A stretch of 17,718 nucleotides of DNA from CAZOKO01 sp964580455 (GTDB lineage: Bacteria; Desulfobacterota; WTBG01): positions 1 to 17,718 of the forward strand of contig CAZOKO010000053.1 of the NCBI GenBank assembly GCA_964580455.1. The letters run 5' to 3'. Position numbers and translations under genes: made by a program. Under the pieces are notes generated by a model. It did not search any database, had not been told where the DNA came from, and saw nothing but the letters and a program-made list of their open reading frames with translations. This document shows positions 8,303 to 15,762 of the stretch, one piece after another; the first letter of the stretch is position 1, and every line of letters starts with the position of its first letter.

Positions 8303-9808
8303 ATGGATTATGTAAATAACTATAATGGGACTATATTAATTGTTGATTTGGAAACTGGTGAAATGACCAATGAAGATCTTGAGTTAGACTTAATGGAGAA
8401 ATGCCTGGGGGGAGCGGCCTTAAATATCGATCTATATCAGAAATATGCAGATAGAGACCCGGTAATATTAGGAACTGGTCTTTTCACAGCTACTTTTTTT
8501 CCTGCTTCCTGCCTGGGGATTGCAACTTTCAAGAGCCCCTTACATCAGGGAATAAGCCATGTGCCCTTGACCTGGCAGACTGGCGTTGAATTGAAGCTTA
8601 CTGGTTTTGATTTTATTGTCATCCTGGGCAAATCTGAAAAGCCAGTAAGAATTTGGCTCCATGATGGGCTGGCAGACATTGAGGATTCGTCTGATGTGTG
8701 GGGTAAGGATACCTGGGAAACAGTAGATGCCTTAAGACAAACGTATGGTGATGATTTGGTTCAGGTGCTGTCTATAGGTAAGGCTGGTGAGAACAAGTTG
8801 CCCATAGCTCAGGTTTCAGAAAGCTACTGGGGAAGTAAAGACAAGGCTGCTTTAGGAGCAGTATTCGGTGAAAAGAATATTAAGGCAGTTGCCCTGAGAG
8901 GATTGGGGTTGTTAGAAGTAGCAGATGGTTTTTTTGATCAGTGTACTGAACTTATGAAAGAGATTACTAATGGAACCATCAAAGGGAAGACGGGGCTTAA
9001 AGAAACCATCTCTTCTCTTCCTTGTGATGGTAAAGTTGCCCAGATATTGGATTCTATTACTCATAGAAACGATGCTTGTTATAATTGTCCTTATGCCTGT
9101 AAGACATTTGTTAAATATAGAGAAGCTGCTAATATTATGGCTACAACCGACGTGGAAGATCCTGGCTGTTTGCTTACTGACCTTTCCGGTTTTATTAGCT
9201 TTAGTTTCCTGGGTAAAGATGCTGCCCAGGCAATAGAAAAGTGTTTCAGACTGGGTCTTGAGCCTACTGCGGCTGCGAAGTTAGTAGAAGCTGCGGGAAG
9301 TAAGGATTTACAGTCCACAACAGAGAAGTTGGACCAGTTAGCCCAGTCGGGAGGTAGTCTCAAAGAATCAGATATTCCTCATTTCTATCAGGTTTCACCC
9401 TGGCCTATTTCTGCCTCGTTGGAGACGAGTCTGGTTCAAGCTTTTGGGATAGTGAGTAATGCAGTTCCTCCCATGCCAATAGTTGCCTCCTACCAGGACT
9501 TTGGGTTCAAAGATGCTGCTGTTGACAGGGCTGAATGGTGGATACGAAAACAGTCTCTCTCATATATTTTAGGAATATGTCCCATCTTTTCATTGACCTC
9601 GCCTGAGATGAGTGAAGAGAAGATTGTGGAATTGATTAAATCTTCAGCTGATTGGGATGATTTTGATATGAAGAAATTACAGGAAGTAGTTGGTCAGTTA
9701 GTAAATCAATCCTTAAAGCTTAGTGAAAAAGCGGGTGAAGTTCATTCTTCTTTGAAAGTCGATGGTTTTGATGATGCGATGAATGATCTTTTAGCTCGAT
9801 TTTCTTAG
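8303..9808 (+). CDS. short aldehyde:ferredoxin oxidoreductase-family protein, probably lacking tungstopterin
   Basis: A 501-residue member of the AOR family; normal members have about 600-650 residues. The N-terminal domain is recognisable: YNGTILIVDLETGEM, LGTGLFTATFFPAS, FKSPLHQG, GFDFIVILGKSEKPVRIWL, DVWGKDTWETVDALR, SIGKAGENKLPIA, and ALGAVFGEKNIKAVALRG at 183-200. The four cluster ligands of AOR remain, C259-x2-C262-x3-C266 and C426 in LGIC. Compared by eye with remembered Pyrococcus AOR, the pterin-site segments are lost. GGRYNVVTKSP is now CLGIATFKSP, the NSGG segment is PLTWQTG, AGRGGVGAVMG is SKDKAALGAVFG, DELGLD is FRLGLE, and GHGLGYATNNRGG has no counterpart. The frame is continuous and AAAGGAGGAAAT precedes the ATG, so this is not a frameshifted gene. 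An electron-transfer or scaffold role is inferred. Confidence 0.85.
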   Translation: MDYVNNYNGTILIVDLETGEMTNEDLELDLMEKCLGGAALNIDLYQKYADRDPVILGTGLFTATFFPASCLGIATFKSPLHQGISHVPLTWQTGVELKLTGFDFIVILGKSEKPVRIWLHDGLADIEDSSDVWGKDTWETVDALRQTYGDDLVQVLSIGKAGENKLPIAQVSESYWGSKDKAALGAVFGEKNIKAVALRGLGLLEVADGFFDQCTELMKEITNGTIKGKTGLKETISSLPCDGKVAQILDSITHRNDACYNCPYACKTFVKYREAANIMATTDVEDPGCLLTDLSGFISFSFLGKDAAQAIEKCFRLGLEPTAAAKLVEAAGSKDLQSTTEKLDQLAQSGGSLKESDIPHFYQVSPWPISASLETSLVQAFGIVSNAVPPMPIVASYQDFGFKDAAVDRAEWWIRKQSLSYILGICPIFSLTSPEMSEEKIVELIKSSADWDDFDMKKLQEVVGQLVNQSLKLSEKAGEVHSSLKVDGFDDAMNDLLARFS

Positions 9809-9907
9809 GGAACTAGTGTCTCGTCTGCCCGAGGGAAAATAAATTTAGTATCCTAAAACGAATTGCTCCTCAAATAAGGTTTTCCTTTGAGTGAGAGGGA
9901 GGTAAAT

Positions 9908-11095
9908 ATGGCAAGAGCATTGGAAGGAATTAAAGTCCTGGATTTATCAAGGGCACTGGCAGGTCCCTATTGTACTATGATGCTGGCGGATATGGGGGCA
10001 GAGGTAATTAAGCTAGAAATGCCTGGAAGAGGTGATGACTCCAGATCGTGGGGTCCCCCCTTTGTGGAGGGAGAGAGTGCTTATTTCATGAGCATTAATA
10101 GAAATAAAAAAAGTATTACGTTAAATATGAAAAGTGATAAATCTACCGAGATTGTCCACAAACTGATTAAGCAATCTGATGTCCTGGTGGAGAATTTCCG
10201 GCCCGGGGCAATGGAACGGTTAGGCCTGGGATATGAGCAAGTGAAGGCAATGAATCCACGGATCATCTATTGCAGTATCTCAGGATTTGGGCAGGACGGG
10301 CCATATCGAATGCTGCCTGGATTTGACCAGGTGTTACAGGGAATGGGGGGATTGATGAGTATTACAGGTGAAGCTGGTGGTCCTCCTATCAAGGTGGGAG
10401 TAGCAATTGCTGATATCTCTGGCGGTATGTTTGCCGCTAATGGAGTATTAGTTGCTCTATACAACAGGGAAAAAACGGGAAAAGGCCAAATGGTTGATGT
10501 TTCTTTATTGGATAGCCAGGTTGCCTGGCTTACCTACCGGGCAGGTGCTTACTTTGCCTCGGGTGAGATACCACAACCTATGGGTTCTGGTCATCCTGTC
10601 ATCGTTCCTTACCAGGCATTTAAGGCTAAAGATGTCTTTGTTAATATTGCAGTTGGTAATGATCAATTGTGGGAGAGATTCTGCAAGGCTGTCGGTTTGG
10701 AAAAGGTAATGAACGACCCCAAATTTGCTACCAATGCTAAAAGGGTAGAGAACCGGGAGGAGATTGTAAAAATTATCGGTGATCTTATTGTTACCAAAAA
10801 CGGAGAGGAATGGCTTAAAATCCTTACGGATGCCGGTATTCCCTGTGGCCCTATCTATACGGTAGACAAGATTTTTGCTGATCCTCAGGTGCTGCATCGA
10901 GAAATGATGAAAGAATTAGACCATCCTAAGGCAGGCAAGATTAAAGTAACAGGTATCCCGGTAAAATTGTCTGAAACGCCAGGAGAGGTCAAAACAACTC
11001 CACCTGTTCTGGGTCAGCATACACAGGAGATCCTCTCTGAGCTAGGATATAGCGAGCAGGATATGGAAAAACTGAAAGAGGAGAAAGTTATATAA
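9908..11095 (+). CDS. class III CoA-transferase (CaiB/BaiF family)
   Basis: A 395-residue enzyme of the formyl-CoA transferase family, which moves CoA between carboxylic acids through an aspartyl-CoA thioester. Family features are LEGIKVLDLSRALAGPYCTM at 5-24, LADMGAEVIKLEMPGRGDDSR, FRPGAMERLGLGYE, GPPIKVGVAIADISGG and GKGQMVDVSLLD. The catalytic Asp falls at residue 169 of the chosen start, the same number as in Oxalobacter formyl-CoA transferase. That supports the ATG at 9908 over an upstream TTG at 9887, and AGGGAGGT stands about 5 nt before this ATG. It is the last gene before a strong terminator. The substrate is not determined. Context suggests an acid handled by the upstream redox proteins. 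Confidence 0.93.
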   Translation: MARALEGIKVLDLSRALAGPYCTMMLADMGAEVIKLEMPGRGDDSRSWGPPFVEGESAYFMSINRNKKSITLNMKSDKSTEIVHKLIKQSDVLVENFRPGAMERLGLGYEQVKAMNPRIIYCSISGFGQDGPYRMLPGFDQVLQGMGGLMSITGEAGGPPIKVGVAIADISGGMFAANGVLVALYNREKTGKGQMVDVSLLDSQVAWLTYRAGAYFASGEIPQPMGSGHPVIVPYQAFKAKDVFVNIAVGNDQLWERFCKAVGLEKVMNDPKFATNAKRVENREEIVKIIGDLIVTKNGEEWLKILTDAGIPCGPIYTVDKIFADPQVLHREMMKELDHPKAGKIKVTGIPVKLSETPGEVKTTPPVLGQHTQEILSELGYSEQDMEKLKEEKVI

Positions 11096-11121
11096 CATTC
11101 TCCTTTATGACTACGATAAAT

Positions 11122-11160
11122 GGGGGGGGAGCAATCCTGATTATTGCCCCCTCTTTTTTA
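11122..11160 (+). terminator. rho-independent terminator after the CoA-transferase gene
   Basis: GGGGGAGCAAT pairs with ATTGCCCCCTC across a short loop, with one bulged A, and is followed by TTTTTT. It begins 27 bp after the CoA-transferase stop and marks the end of the redox gene block. Confidence 0.85.
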
Positions 11161-11258
11161 TTGCAAATCCCGGGTTTGCGGTAGCTACCTATTGAAAAGA
11201 ACCGGGTTTAATAACAGTTGAACGGTACAAAAAAATACATGAGTAATTAAAAAAACTT

Positions 11259-11287
11259 TTGACAAAGAAATTTATCCATGGTAAAAA
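11259..11287 (+). promoter_or_regulatory. sigma-70-type promoter of the HU gene
   Basis: A perfect TTGACA (11259-11264) stands 17 bp before TAAAAA (11282-11287), which matches four of six bases of the -10 consensus. It lies about 60 bp before the HU start and after the preceding terminator, so HU is its own transcription unit. Confidence 0.6.
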
Positions 11288-11346
11288 ATCATATATGAAG
11301 GTAAGAGGTAATTTTAATCCTATTAACTTATTAAAGGAGGGAGCTT

Positions 11347-11619
11347 ATGACTAAAGCAGATCTAGTTGCAAGAATGGCAAAGGATGCAAAGATAAGCAAG
11401 GCAGCAGCCGGTAAGGCTCTGAACAGCGCAATTGATGGAATTTCTAAAGCTTTAAAGAAAGGTGATAGTGTCACTTTAGTAGGGTTTGGTACTTTTTCTG
11501 TTTCAAAGAGGAAGGCAAGAACAGGCAGAAATCCTCAAACGGGAAGGCCTATAAAAATCGCAGCCAGAAAGGTTGCTAAATTTAAAGCAGGTGCTTACTT
11601 GAAAAAAGCAGTTAAGTAA
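11347..11619 (+). CDS. HU-family DNA-binding protein
   Basis: A 90-residue HU/IHF-family nucleoid protein of full length. It binds and bends DNA as a dimer. The N-terminal helices are MTKADLVARMAKDAKISKAA and the following stretch. The signature GFGTFSVSKRKARTGRNP leads into the DNA-binding arm QTGRPIKIAARKVAKFKAG. The Lys-rich C-terminus (AYLKKAVK) is typical of HU rather than IHF. AAAGGAGGGAG lies 4-5 nt before the ATG, a very strong ribosome site as expected for an abundant protein. Promoter and terminator are both visible, so it is monocistronic. Confidence 0.97.
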   Translation: MTKADLVARMAKDAKISKAAAGKALNSAIDGISKALKKGDSVTLVGFGTFSVSKRKARTGRNPQTGRPIKIAARKVAKFKAGAYLKKAVK

Positions 11620-11672
11620 ACATTTCGCCTCACAAAATTTCCGTGAATGTTAGTAATTTCCTTATTTATTGG

Positions 11673-11690
11673 AAGGAACTATAGTTCCTT
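11673..11690. repeat. perfect 18-bp palindrome downstream of HU
   Basis: AAGGAACTATAGTTCCTT equals its own reverse complement. It lies in the HU 3' untranslated stretch, about 35 bp before the terminator stem. It could be a protein-binding site or an RNA stem protecting the message. No partner copy is seen in the window. Confidence 0.5.
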
Positions 11691-11724
11691 TAGGAAAGGG
11701 AATTTCTGATCATAAAGGTTTATT

Positions 11725-11756
11725 AACCCTGATATAAATAACTATCAGGGTTTTTT
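11725..11756 (+). terminator. rho-independent terminator after HU
   Basis: AACCCTGATA (11725-11734) and TATCAGGGTT (11743-11752) form a perfect 10-bp stem with an 8-nt loop, followed by a run of T. It lies about 105 bp past the HU stop. Confidence 0.88.
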
Positions 11757-11816
11757 AATCCAAACCTTCTGCAGTGAAATTTCTTTTAGCTTTTTCCAGT
11801 CCCACCTTTGTTGGGT

Positions 11817-12488
11817 TTACTCTAAAATAAGTTTTATGATGTGAGGGGTTTCTCCTTCATTAATTGCTATGAGGGTACTCAGGTCTAACAGTTCTTGATC
11901 TGTAATTTTATCTTTAAGGTATTTGTCTATATGCTCTTTTAGAGTTACCAGTGAAACCTGTTCACATAATGTAATATCGTATTTCCTTTTTAGTGACTTT
12001 TTTACTTCCCACTGTGTGTTTATAATTATCCCAGCTATGTTAACATCGTTAAGCATCGCTCTTTCTACTGCTGCGATTTTTAATAATGGTTTTAAATAGT
12101 GATTGTAGATGATTGAAAGTCGTTGCTTATAGTTTTTCTTTGTATCAATAAATAGTTTAGAGCTTTTAGTATTTAAAGAGAGGCAGGTTTTATAATGTTT
12201 GTTGATCCGTAGTTTACGGAAGCAAATTCCTGAAACATAATAAAACTCCAACTGGTCGGGTTTGTATCGGGACCTCACATTGTTATAGATATTTTTGAGA
12301 TTATTCTGATACTTGATAATGAGGTTTCTATCTTCTATTGACTCATAGATATTAACCGGAGATATAACTGATTCCATGCTTAAGGAGAAACGTTTGCTTT
12401 TGGTTTGGCAGGCAATACTCAACGTCAGTATCAGAACAATGAAAGTGAAGCGAGAAACAGGAATTTTTTTACATTTTATATGAGGCAT
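11817..12488 (-). CDS. putative lipoprotein of unknown function
   Basis: A 223-residue protein with a basic N-terminus, a hydrophobic stretch (FTFIVLILTL) and a lipobox-like SIAC with Cys27, suggesting a lipid-anchored exported protein. The rest is rich in Lys, Ile and Asn, with predicted helices (KNYKQRLSIIYNHYLKPLLK; VTLKEHIDKYLKDKITDQEL). No family is recognised. The ATG at 12488 lacks a clear ribosome site, and no internal Met lies before the signal, so the exact start is uncertain. It is alone on its transcript as far as can be seen, with repeat-like DNA just upstream. Confidence 0.65.
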   Translation of the reverse strand: MPHIKCKKIPVSRFTFIVLILTLSIACQTKSKRFSLSMESVISPVNIYESIEDRNLIIKYQNNLKNIYNNVRSRYKPDQLEFYYVSGICFRKLRINKHYKTCLSLNTKSSKLFIDTKKNYKQRLSIIYNHYLKPLLKIAAVERAMLNDVNIAGIIINTQWEVKKSLKRKYDITLCEQVSLVTLKEHIDKYLKDKITDQELLDLSTLIAINEGETPHIIKLILE

Positions 12489-12572
12489 GCAATGGGTAGT
12501 CGGTTAATTAGATTACTTAATAATTCCTTGATTTGGTGGCTACAGGATGTGTTCAAGGCAATTGGAATGATC

Positions 12573-12604
12573 CTGGATACTTGTTACTGGATGCTGGATA
12601 AAAC
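12573..12604. repeat. 'CTGGATAC' interspersed repeat, copy 1
   Basis: CTGGATACTTGTTACTGGAT followed by GCTGGATAAAAC. The same units, CTGGATACTT, ATGCTGGATA and CTGGATAAAA, recur near 13936-13966. It lies in a 235-bp gap between two minus-strand genes that shows no other feature. Confidence 0.6.
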
Positions 12605-12723
12605 GCAACTGCTTATATATCCAGAATCTTGCTGGCATGAAGGGTATCAGATTTAATTATTTGTTATGTATAGTTCGTAGCTTTTTTGCAGGAATAACTT
12701 TTTTATCGAAGTGCCGGGCAGAT

Positions 12724-12933
12724 TTATTCAGCATTTACCTGTGCATCTTCCTCCACTTCTTCTTGAGATTCCTCCTTCTTAGATCTCAAAGGTATTTGTG
12801 CCATTAGAAGGTCGATATCAACAAGTTCGCATTTCTCACTACAGTCAGGGAGGTGTTTCAGTATTCCCTCTTCATGCTGTTTGCGTTCATCTTCTGGCAA
12901 TTTATCCAATATTCTTTTATCAATTATTTCCAT
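12724..12933 (-). CDS. small acidic protein of unknown function
   Basis: A 69-residue protein, MEIIDKRILDKLPEDERKQ at its start, with an acidic C-terminal tail (KKEESQEEVEEDAQVNAE) and a DCSEKC cysteine pair. It has no signal peptide or membrane segment, and no family is recognised. AGAGGA about 6 nt upstream supports the ATG at 12933. An in-frame ATG at 12963 would add ten residues and has a weaker AGGG, so the start is ambiguous. It could be cotranscribed with the minus-strand gene 84 bp upstream. Confidence 0.55.
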   Translation of the reverse strand: MEIIDKRILDKLPEDERKQHEEGILKHLPDCSEKCELVDIDLLMAQIPLRSKKEESQEEVEEDAQVNAE

Positions 12934-13017
12934 GTTGATTCCTCTGTTAGTTAGTTTTGACATATTTCCCTGATTTAAATCTATGGATTAAATTTTGGAA
13001 AATTTATCTGAAGCAGT

Positions 13018-13302
13018 TTAAGGGAATGAGTTTATAGCAACCAACTTTATTGAATCGGTTGAAAACGGGATATCAGGACATAGTTTATTAAGAATGCTTA
13101 CAATATTTCGACTTATATCATCAATCTTCCTGGATTCAATCCCCTGCACCAAAATCTTGCCAATGTATTTATCTGAGTCTAAAGTGACAATTTGAAGAAG
13201 GTCAGGATTATTATCCTTGAAGTAAAACATATTATTGGGATTGCAGTTATCCAATCCTTCCTGGAGTCTCGCGGTTATTTTAAAACCAAGAAATGGTTGC
13301 AC
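13018..13302 (-). CDS. small protein of unknown function, GTG start
   Basis: A 94-residue soluble-looking protein (GFKITARLQEGLDNC at the start, QIVTLDSDKYIGKILVQGI in the middle). No signal or membrane segment is present, and the family is not recognised. GAGGAG lies about 11 nt before the GTG, which is long spacing. An ATG directly abuts that site at 13313 but opens only a 12-residue frame that overlaps the gene start. It runs divergently from the lipoprotein gene at 13529. Confidence 0.55.
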   Translation of the reverse strand: MQPFLGFKITARLQEGLDNCNPNNMFYFKDNNPDLLQIVTLDSDKYIGKILVQGIESRKIDDISRNIVSILNKLCPDIPFSTDSIKLVAINSFP

Positions 13303-13528
13303 TTGATAAACATCTCCTCTTTAGCTTTTCTTTTGATGAAATAGTTTAGCTTTATACTTTATATGATTAACAGATTTTAATAAAAAGTAAAGCGTTTTTT
13401 GAAAAAGAGATTGCATAATCAATTTAAGGGGAGGAATATAATTCTTGCCTATCTTCCATTGAGGTGTTACAATATTAGCACTTTTGCGTTTTAAGATTTC
13501 TTGAAGCTGTGATTATTTAAGGGGTGAG

Positions 13529-13855
13529 ATGTTTTCAAAAAAGATTATATGGATTGTGCTTTTTTCTATAGTGTTTTGGACTGGAGGTTGTGGTAAAGAA
13601 AGAGGCGAAAATGCTGAAAAGTCAAGCGATGAAAATCCATTGGGAGAGTACGCTTCAACTCTTTTGAGTTCATTGGATAAGGCAAAAAAGGCTCAGTTAA
13701 AAGCAAGTCTTCCAACCATTAGATTGAGAGTTGATCAGTTTAAACAGGAAAGAGGGAGATACCCGGATAGTCTGGAGGAGCTTAATATGTCTGAGCTTCC
13801 CATTCAATTACTGCAATATGATCCGGAAACGGGTGAGGTTGGTTTGGGGCAATAG
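13529..13855 (+). CDS. lipoprotein with a pseudopilin-like C-terminal segment
   Basis: A 108-residue protein whose N-terminus (MFSKKIIWIVLFSIVFWTGGC) is a lipoprotein signal with Cys21 as the lipidated residue. After a polar linker, residues 58-85 (KASLPTIRLRVDQFKQERGR and YPDSLEEL) match the helix-plus-loop motif of type II secretion and type IV pseudopilins (xxLRxAIDxYKxExGxYPxSLEEL). The end YDPETGEVGL resembles the pseudopilin beta region. It lacks the pilin N-terminal helix and cleavage site, so the pilin-type globular part appears grafted on a lipid anchor. AAGGGGTGAG precedes the ATG. Function unknown. Confidence 0.7.
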   Translation: MFSKKIIWIVLFSIVFWTGGCGKERGENAEKSSDENPLGEYASTLLSSLDKAKKAQLKASLPTIRLRVDQFKQERGRYPDSLEELNMSELPIQLLQYDPETGEVGLGQ

Positions 13856-13932
13856 GAGATATTTTAATTTAAAGGAAGTCCCATATCATTGAATTGTTTG
13901 GTGCCCCAAGGATGGGATGTTAAAAACGAGAC

Positions 13933-13970
13933 GATACTGGATACTTAATGCTGGATACTGGATAAAATAC
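13933..13970. repeat. 'CTGGATAC' interspersed repeat, copy 2
   Basis: GATACTGGATACTTAATGCT followed by GGATACTGGATAAAATAC. It shares the units seen at 12573-12604 and lies 15 bp before a second kind of repeat. Confidence 0.6.
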
Positions 13971-13993
13971 AAAATGAAAAGCACTACGAGCCT

Positions 13994-14038
13994 TGTCAGG
14001 AGATTGCTTTGTCGGCCTTTGACCTCCTCGCAATGACA
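13994..14038. repeat. remnant of the 'TCATTGCGAGGAGG...AGCAATCTCC' dispersed repeat
   Basis: On the minus strand this reads GTCATTGCGAGGAGGTCAAA, then GGCCGACAAAGCAATCTCC. I recall this type of dispersed intergenic repeat from many environmental bacterial genomes. Only one copy is present here, so repeat status rests on that recollection. Confidence 0.55.
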
Positions 14039-14108
14039 GATTGTCTATACGTTACGTCAACTGGCGAATGAAGTTAGATATCATCATTTTATTGGAGGGT
14101 TTTTTTTA

Positions 14109-14303
14109 ATGACGCGGGTAATTGACCAACGAAAAGAGATGGAAATGATCCAGATTGAGGAGTTAGCTTATTCTAACATGATTCAACATGAGGCTTTAAT
14201 AAGAATGTTAATCAGCAAGGGGATCGTTACAAAGCAGGAGTATTTTAATGAAGTAGGGATTGTAACTAAGGAAATGAAAAGCAAAAAAGAGAAGGGTGAT
14301 TAA
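14109..14303 (+). CDS. small soluble protein of unknown function
   Basis: A 64-residue helical protein. The core IEELAYSNMIQHEALIRMLI is followed by SKGIVTKQEYFNEV, a pattern (helix, then 'L..KGI.T..E') seen in short uncharacterised bacterial proteins. Charged ends and no membrane segment. GGAGGG stands 8 nt before the ATG. It is isolated, about 290 bp before the next gene. The gap downstream (14304-14591) shows nothing I can name. Confidence 0.6.
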   Translation: MTRVIDQRKEMEMIQIEELAYSNMIQHEALIRMLISKGIVTKQEYFNEVGIVTKEMKSKKEKGD

Positions 14304-14591
14304 AGAATCGTTCTCTATTTATAATTAATAGTAACTCTATTATAGCAAAAACAATTAGAAAGCAAATCACTTCAAATCCATGCCCTCCACAAAAGCGACC
14401 GTGGCTTATGAATGTTTATTATCTTTGTCACTGGTTGTCCCTTATTTAGTTTAAGCTGCTTACTCTGTTAGAATGCTGGTTTCTAATGGGGTTCATTCCT
14501 TTTTCATCACTTCGTTCGTTTTTTACTTGAATTTGTTTAATCTGTGCAAGCTTTTATTAGTAATCGTATCACTGATGGTAGGGCATAAAAA

Positions 14592-15617
14592 ATGGATTCT
14601 CTGACTCACATGGCACTGGGAGGCGTAATAGCAGAAGCAGGTTTCAGAGAGAAACTTGGCGGCAAGGCTGTGATCCTGGGTTGTCTGGGAGGTATGCTTC
14701 CTGATTCTGATTTTATGACAGGATTGGTTTTGGCAGATCCCTGGATACAACTTGTTGTACATAGGGGCATAACCCACTCTCTTTTTTTTGCATCTGTGGT
14801 TAGCTTGTTTTTAGGATGGGTCTTCTGGCGATGGAGTAAACGTCGTGCTTCATGCTGTTGGTGGTATCTGCTTGCTTTCCTTGTGCTATTTACCCACCCA
14901 CTGCTTGACTGCTGTACCAGTTATGGCACACAGATTTTTGCCCCTTTTTCAAAAGTGCGGATATCCTGGAATTGTGTTTCTATTATTGATGTCTTTTATA
15001 GTCTCCCTCTTTTTTTAACACTCATTATGTGTTCTTTATTAAAAAGATTAAAACCAGAAAAAAACACTTCATGGTTAGGAATTATAACTTTGCTTCTGAC
15101 AACGGCCTATCTCATCTATGGTAGTTGGAATCATTCCGTAGCCCTTGAGCGTGCTTTTGCAGATGCAAAAAATAAAAATGTTACCGTCCTTCATGTTGAG
15201 GTTTATCCCCAGTTAGCGAATGTCTGGGTTTGGAGAACTGTTGTTAAGACGTATGGTGGTTATTTGCTGGGGCGAACCAATACGTTAGTCGGGGAAATAG
15301 TAGAGTCAAAATTTTTGCCAGATGATGAAGATCCCTGGATTAACAGAGCGTTAAACCATGAAAAAATAAAGATTTACAGATGGTTTGCTAATGACTTGTT
15401 GAAGAAGAATGTAATACGGTACCCTCAGGGTGGGGGAGCTGTTGAATTTATTGATATGCGCTATGGTAATCCTGTTGAGATTGATCAATCTCTCTGGGGG
15501 ACGAGGGTTTTTGTAAATCCAGATGGGAGTATAGGAAAAGTTGAACGTTTTTACAATAGATCTTTTTCTGTAGGAGAACTCTTTGTAAAAATCATTAAAG
15601 GGATTGTAACTCCTTAA
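14592..15617 (+). CDS. YdjM-like metal-dependent hydrolase family membrane protein
   Basis: A 341-residue inner-membrane protein of the YdjM / DUF457 family (predicted membrane-bound metal-dependent hydrolases). Putative metal ligands are H6 in MDSLTHMALG, the LPDSD motif (D38, D40), HRGITHS (H57, H62) and THPLLD (H102, D106), followed by YGTQIFAPFS. Hydrophobic helices lie near 62-80, 91-105, 129-147 and 161-176. After about residue 180 comes a polar C-terminal domain (VTVLHVEVYPQLANVWVWR onward) typical of the long form. An AGGG ribosome site precedes the ATG. The substrate is unknown for the family. Confidence 0.88.
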   Translation: MDSLTHMALGGVIAEAGFREKLGGKAVILGCLGGMLPDSDFMTGLVLADPWIQLVVHRGITHSLFFASVVSLFLGWVFWRWSKRRASCCWWYLLAFLVLFTHPLLDCCTSYGTQIFAPFSKVRISWNCVSIIDVFYSLPLFLTLIMCSLLKRLKPEKNTSWLGIITLLLTTAYLIYGSWNHSVALERAFADAKNKNVTVLHVEVYPQLANVWVWRTVVKTYGGYLLGRTNTLVGEIVESKFLPDDEDPWINRALNHEKIKIYRWFANDLLKKNVIRYPQGGGAVEFIDMRYGNPVEIDQSLWGTRVFVNPDGSIGKVERFYNRSFSVGELFVKIIKGIVTP

Positions 15618-15663
15618 CCAGGTAGTGCGTTTAATAAAGATACTGTTATATTATATAGTAGGT

Positions 15664-15714
15664 ATTAAAAACCCCCACCTCGTTTCTCTCTTAAAAGAGA
15701 AGTGGGGTGGGGGT
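15664..15714 (-). terminator. strong hairpin terminator for the minus-strand secreted protein gene
   Basis: ACCCCCACC (15671-15679) pairs with GGTGGGGGT (15706-15714), with a second inner stem TTCTCT/AGAGAA. On the minus strand it is followed by TTTTT. It lies about 50 bp past the stop of the secreted protein gene. No T run follows on the plus strand, so it probably serves only the minus direction, though the stem may also slow transcription from the convergent YdjM-like gene. Confidence 0.75.
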
Positions 15715-15762
15715 AAAAATGAAAATGCGTCATCGCAATTGAAAGTTAGAGTTCTTTAAGCA

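Noticed and set aside
8303..9808. AOR-like gene as a frameshifted or degraded pseudogene because it is about 100 residues short
   Set aside because: The frame is open throughout, cluster cysteines are spaced as expected, the ribosome site is strong and the C-terminus ends naturally. It reads as an intact divergent protein.
12405..12656. Plus-strand 83-residue open frame
   Set aside because: It overlaps the lipoprotein gene and the CTGGATAC repeat, has no ribosome site and reads as repeat-derived sequence.
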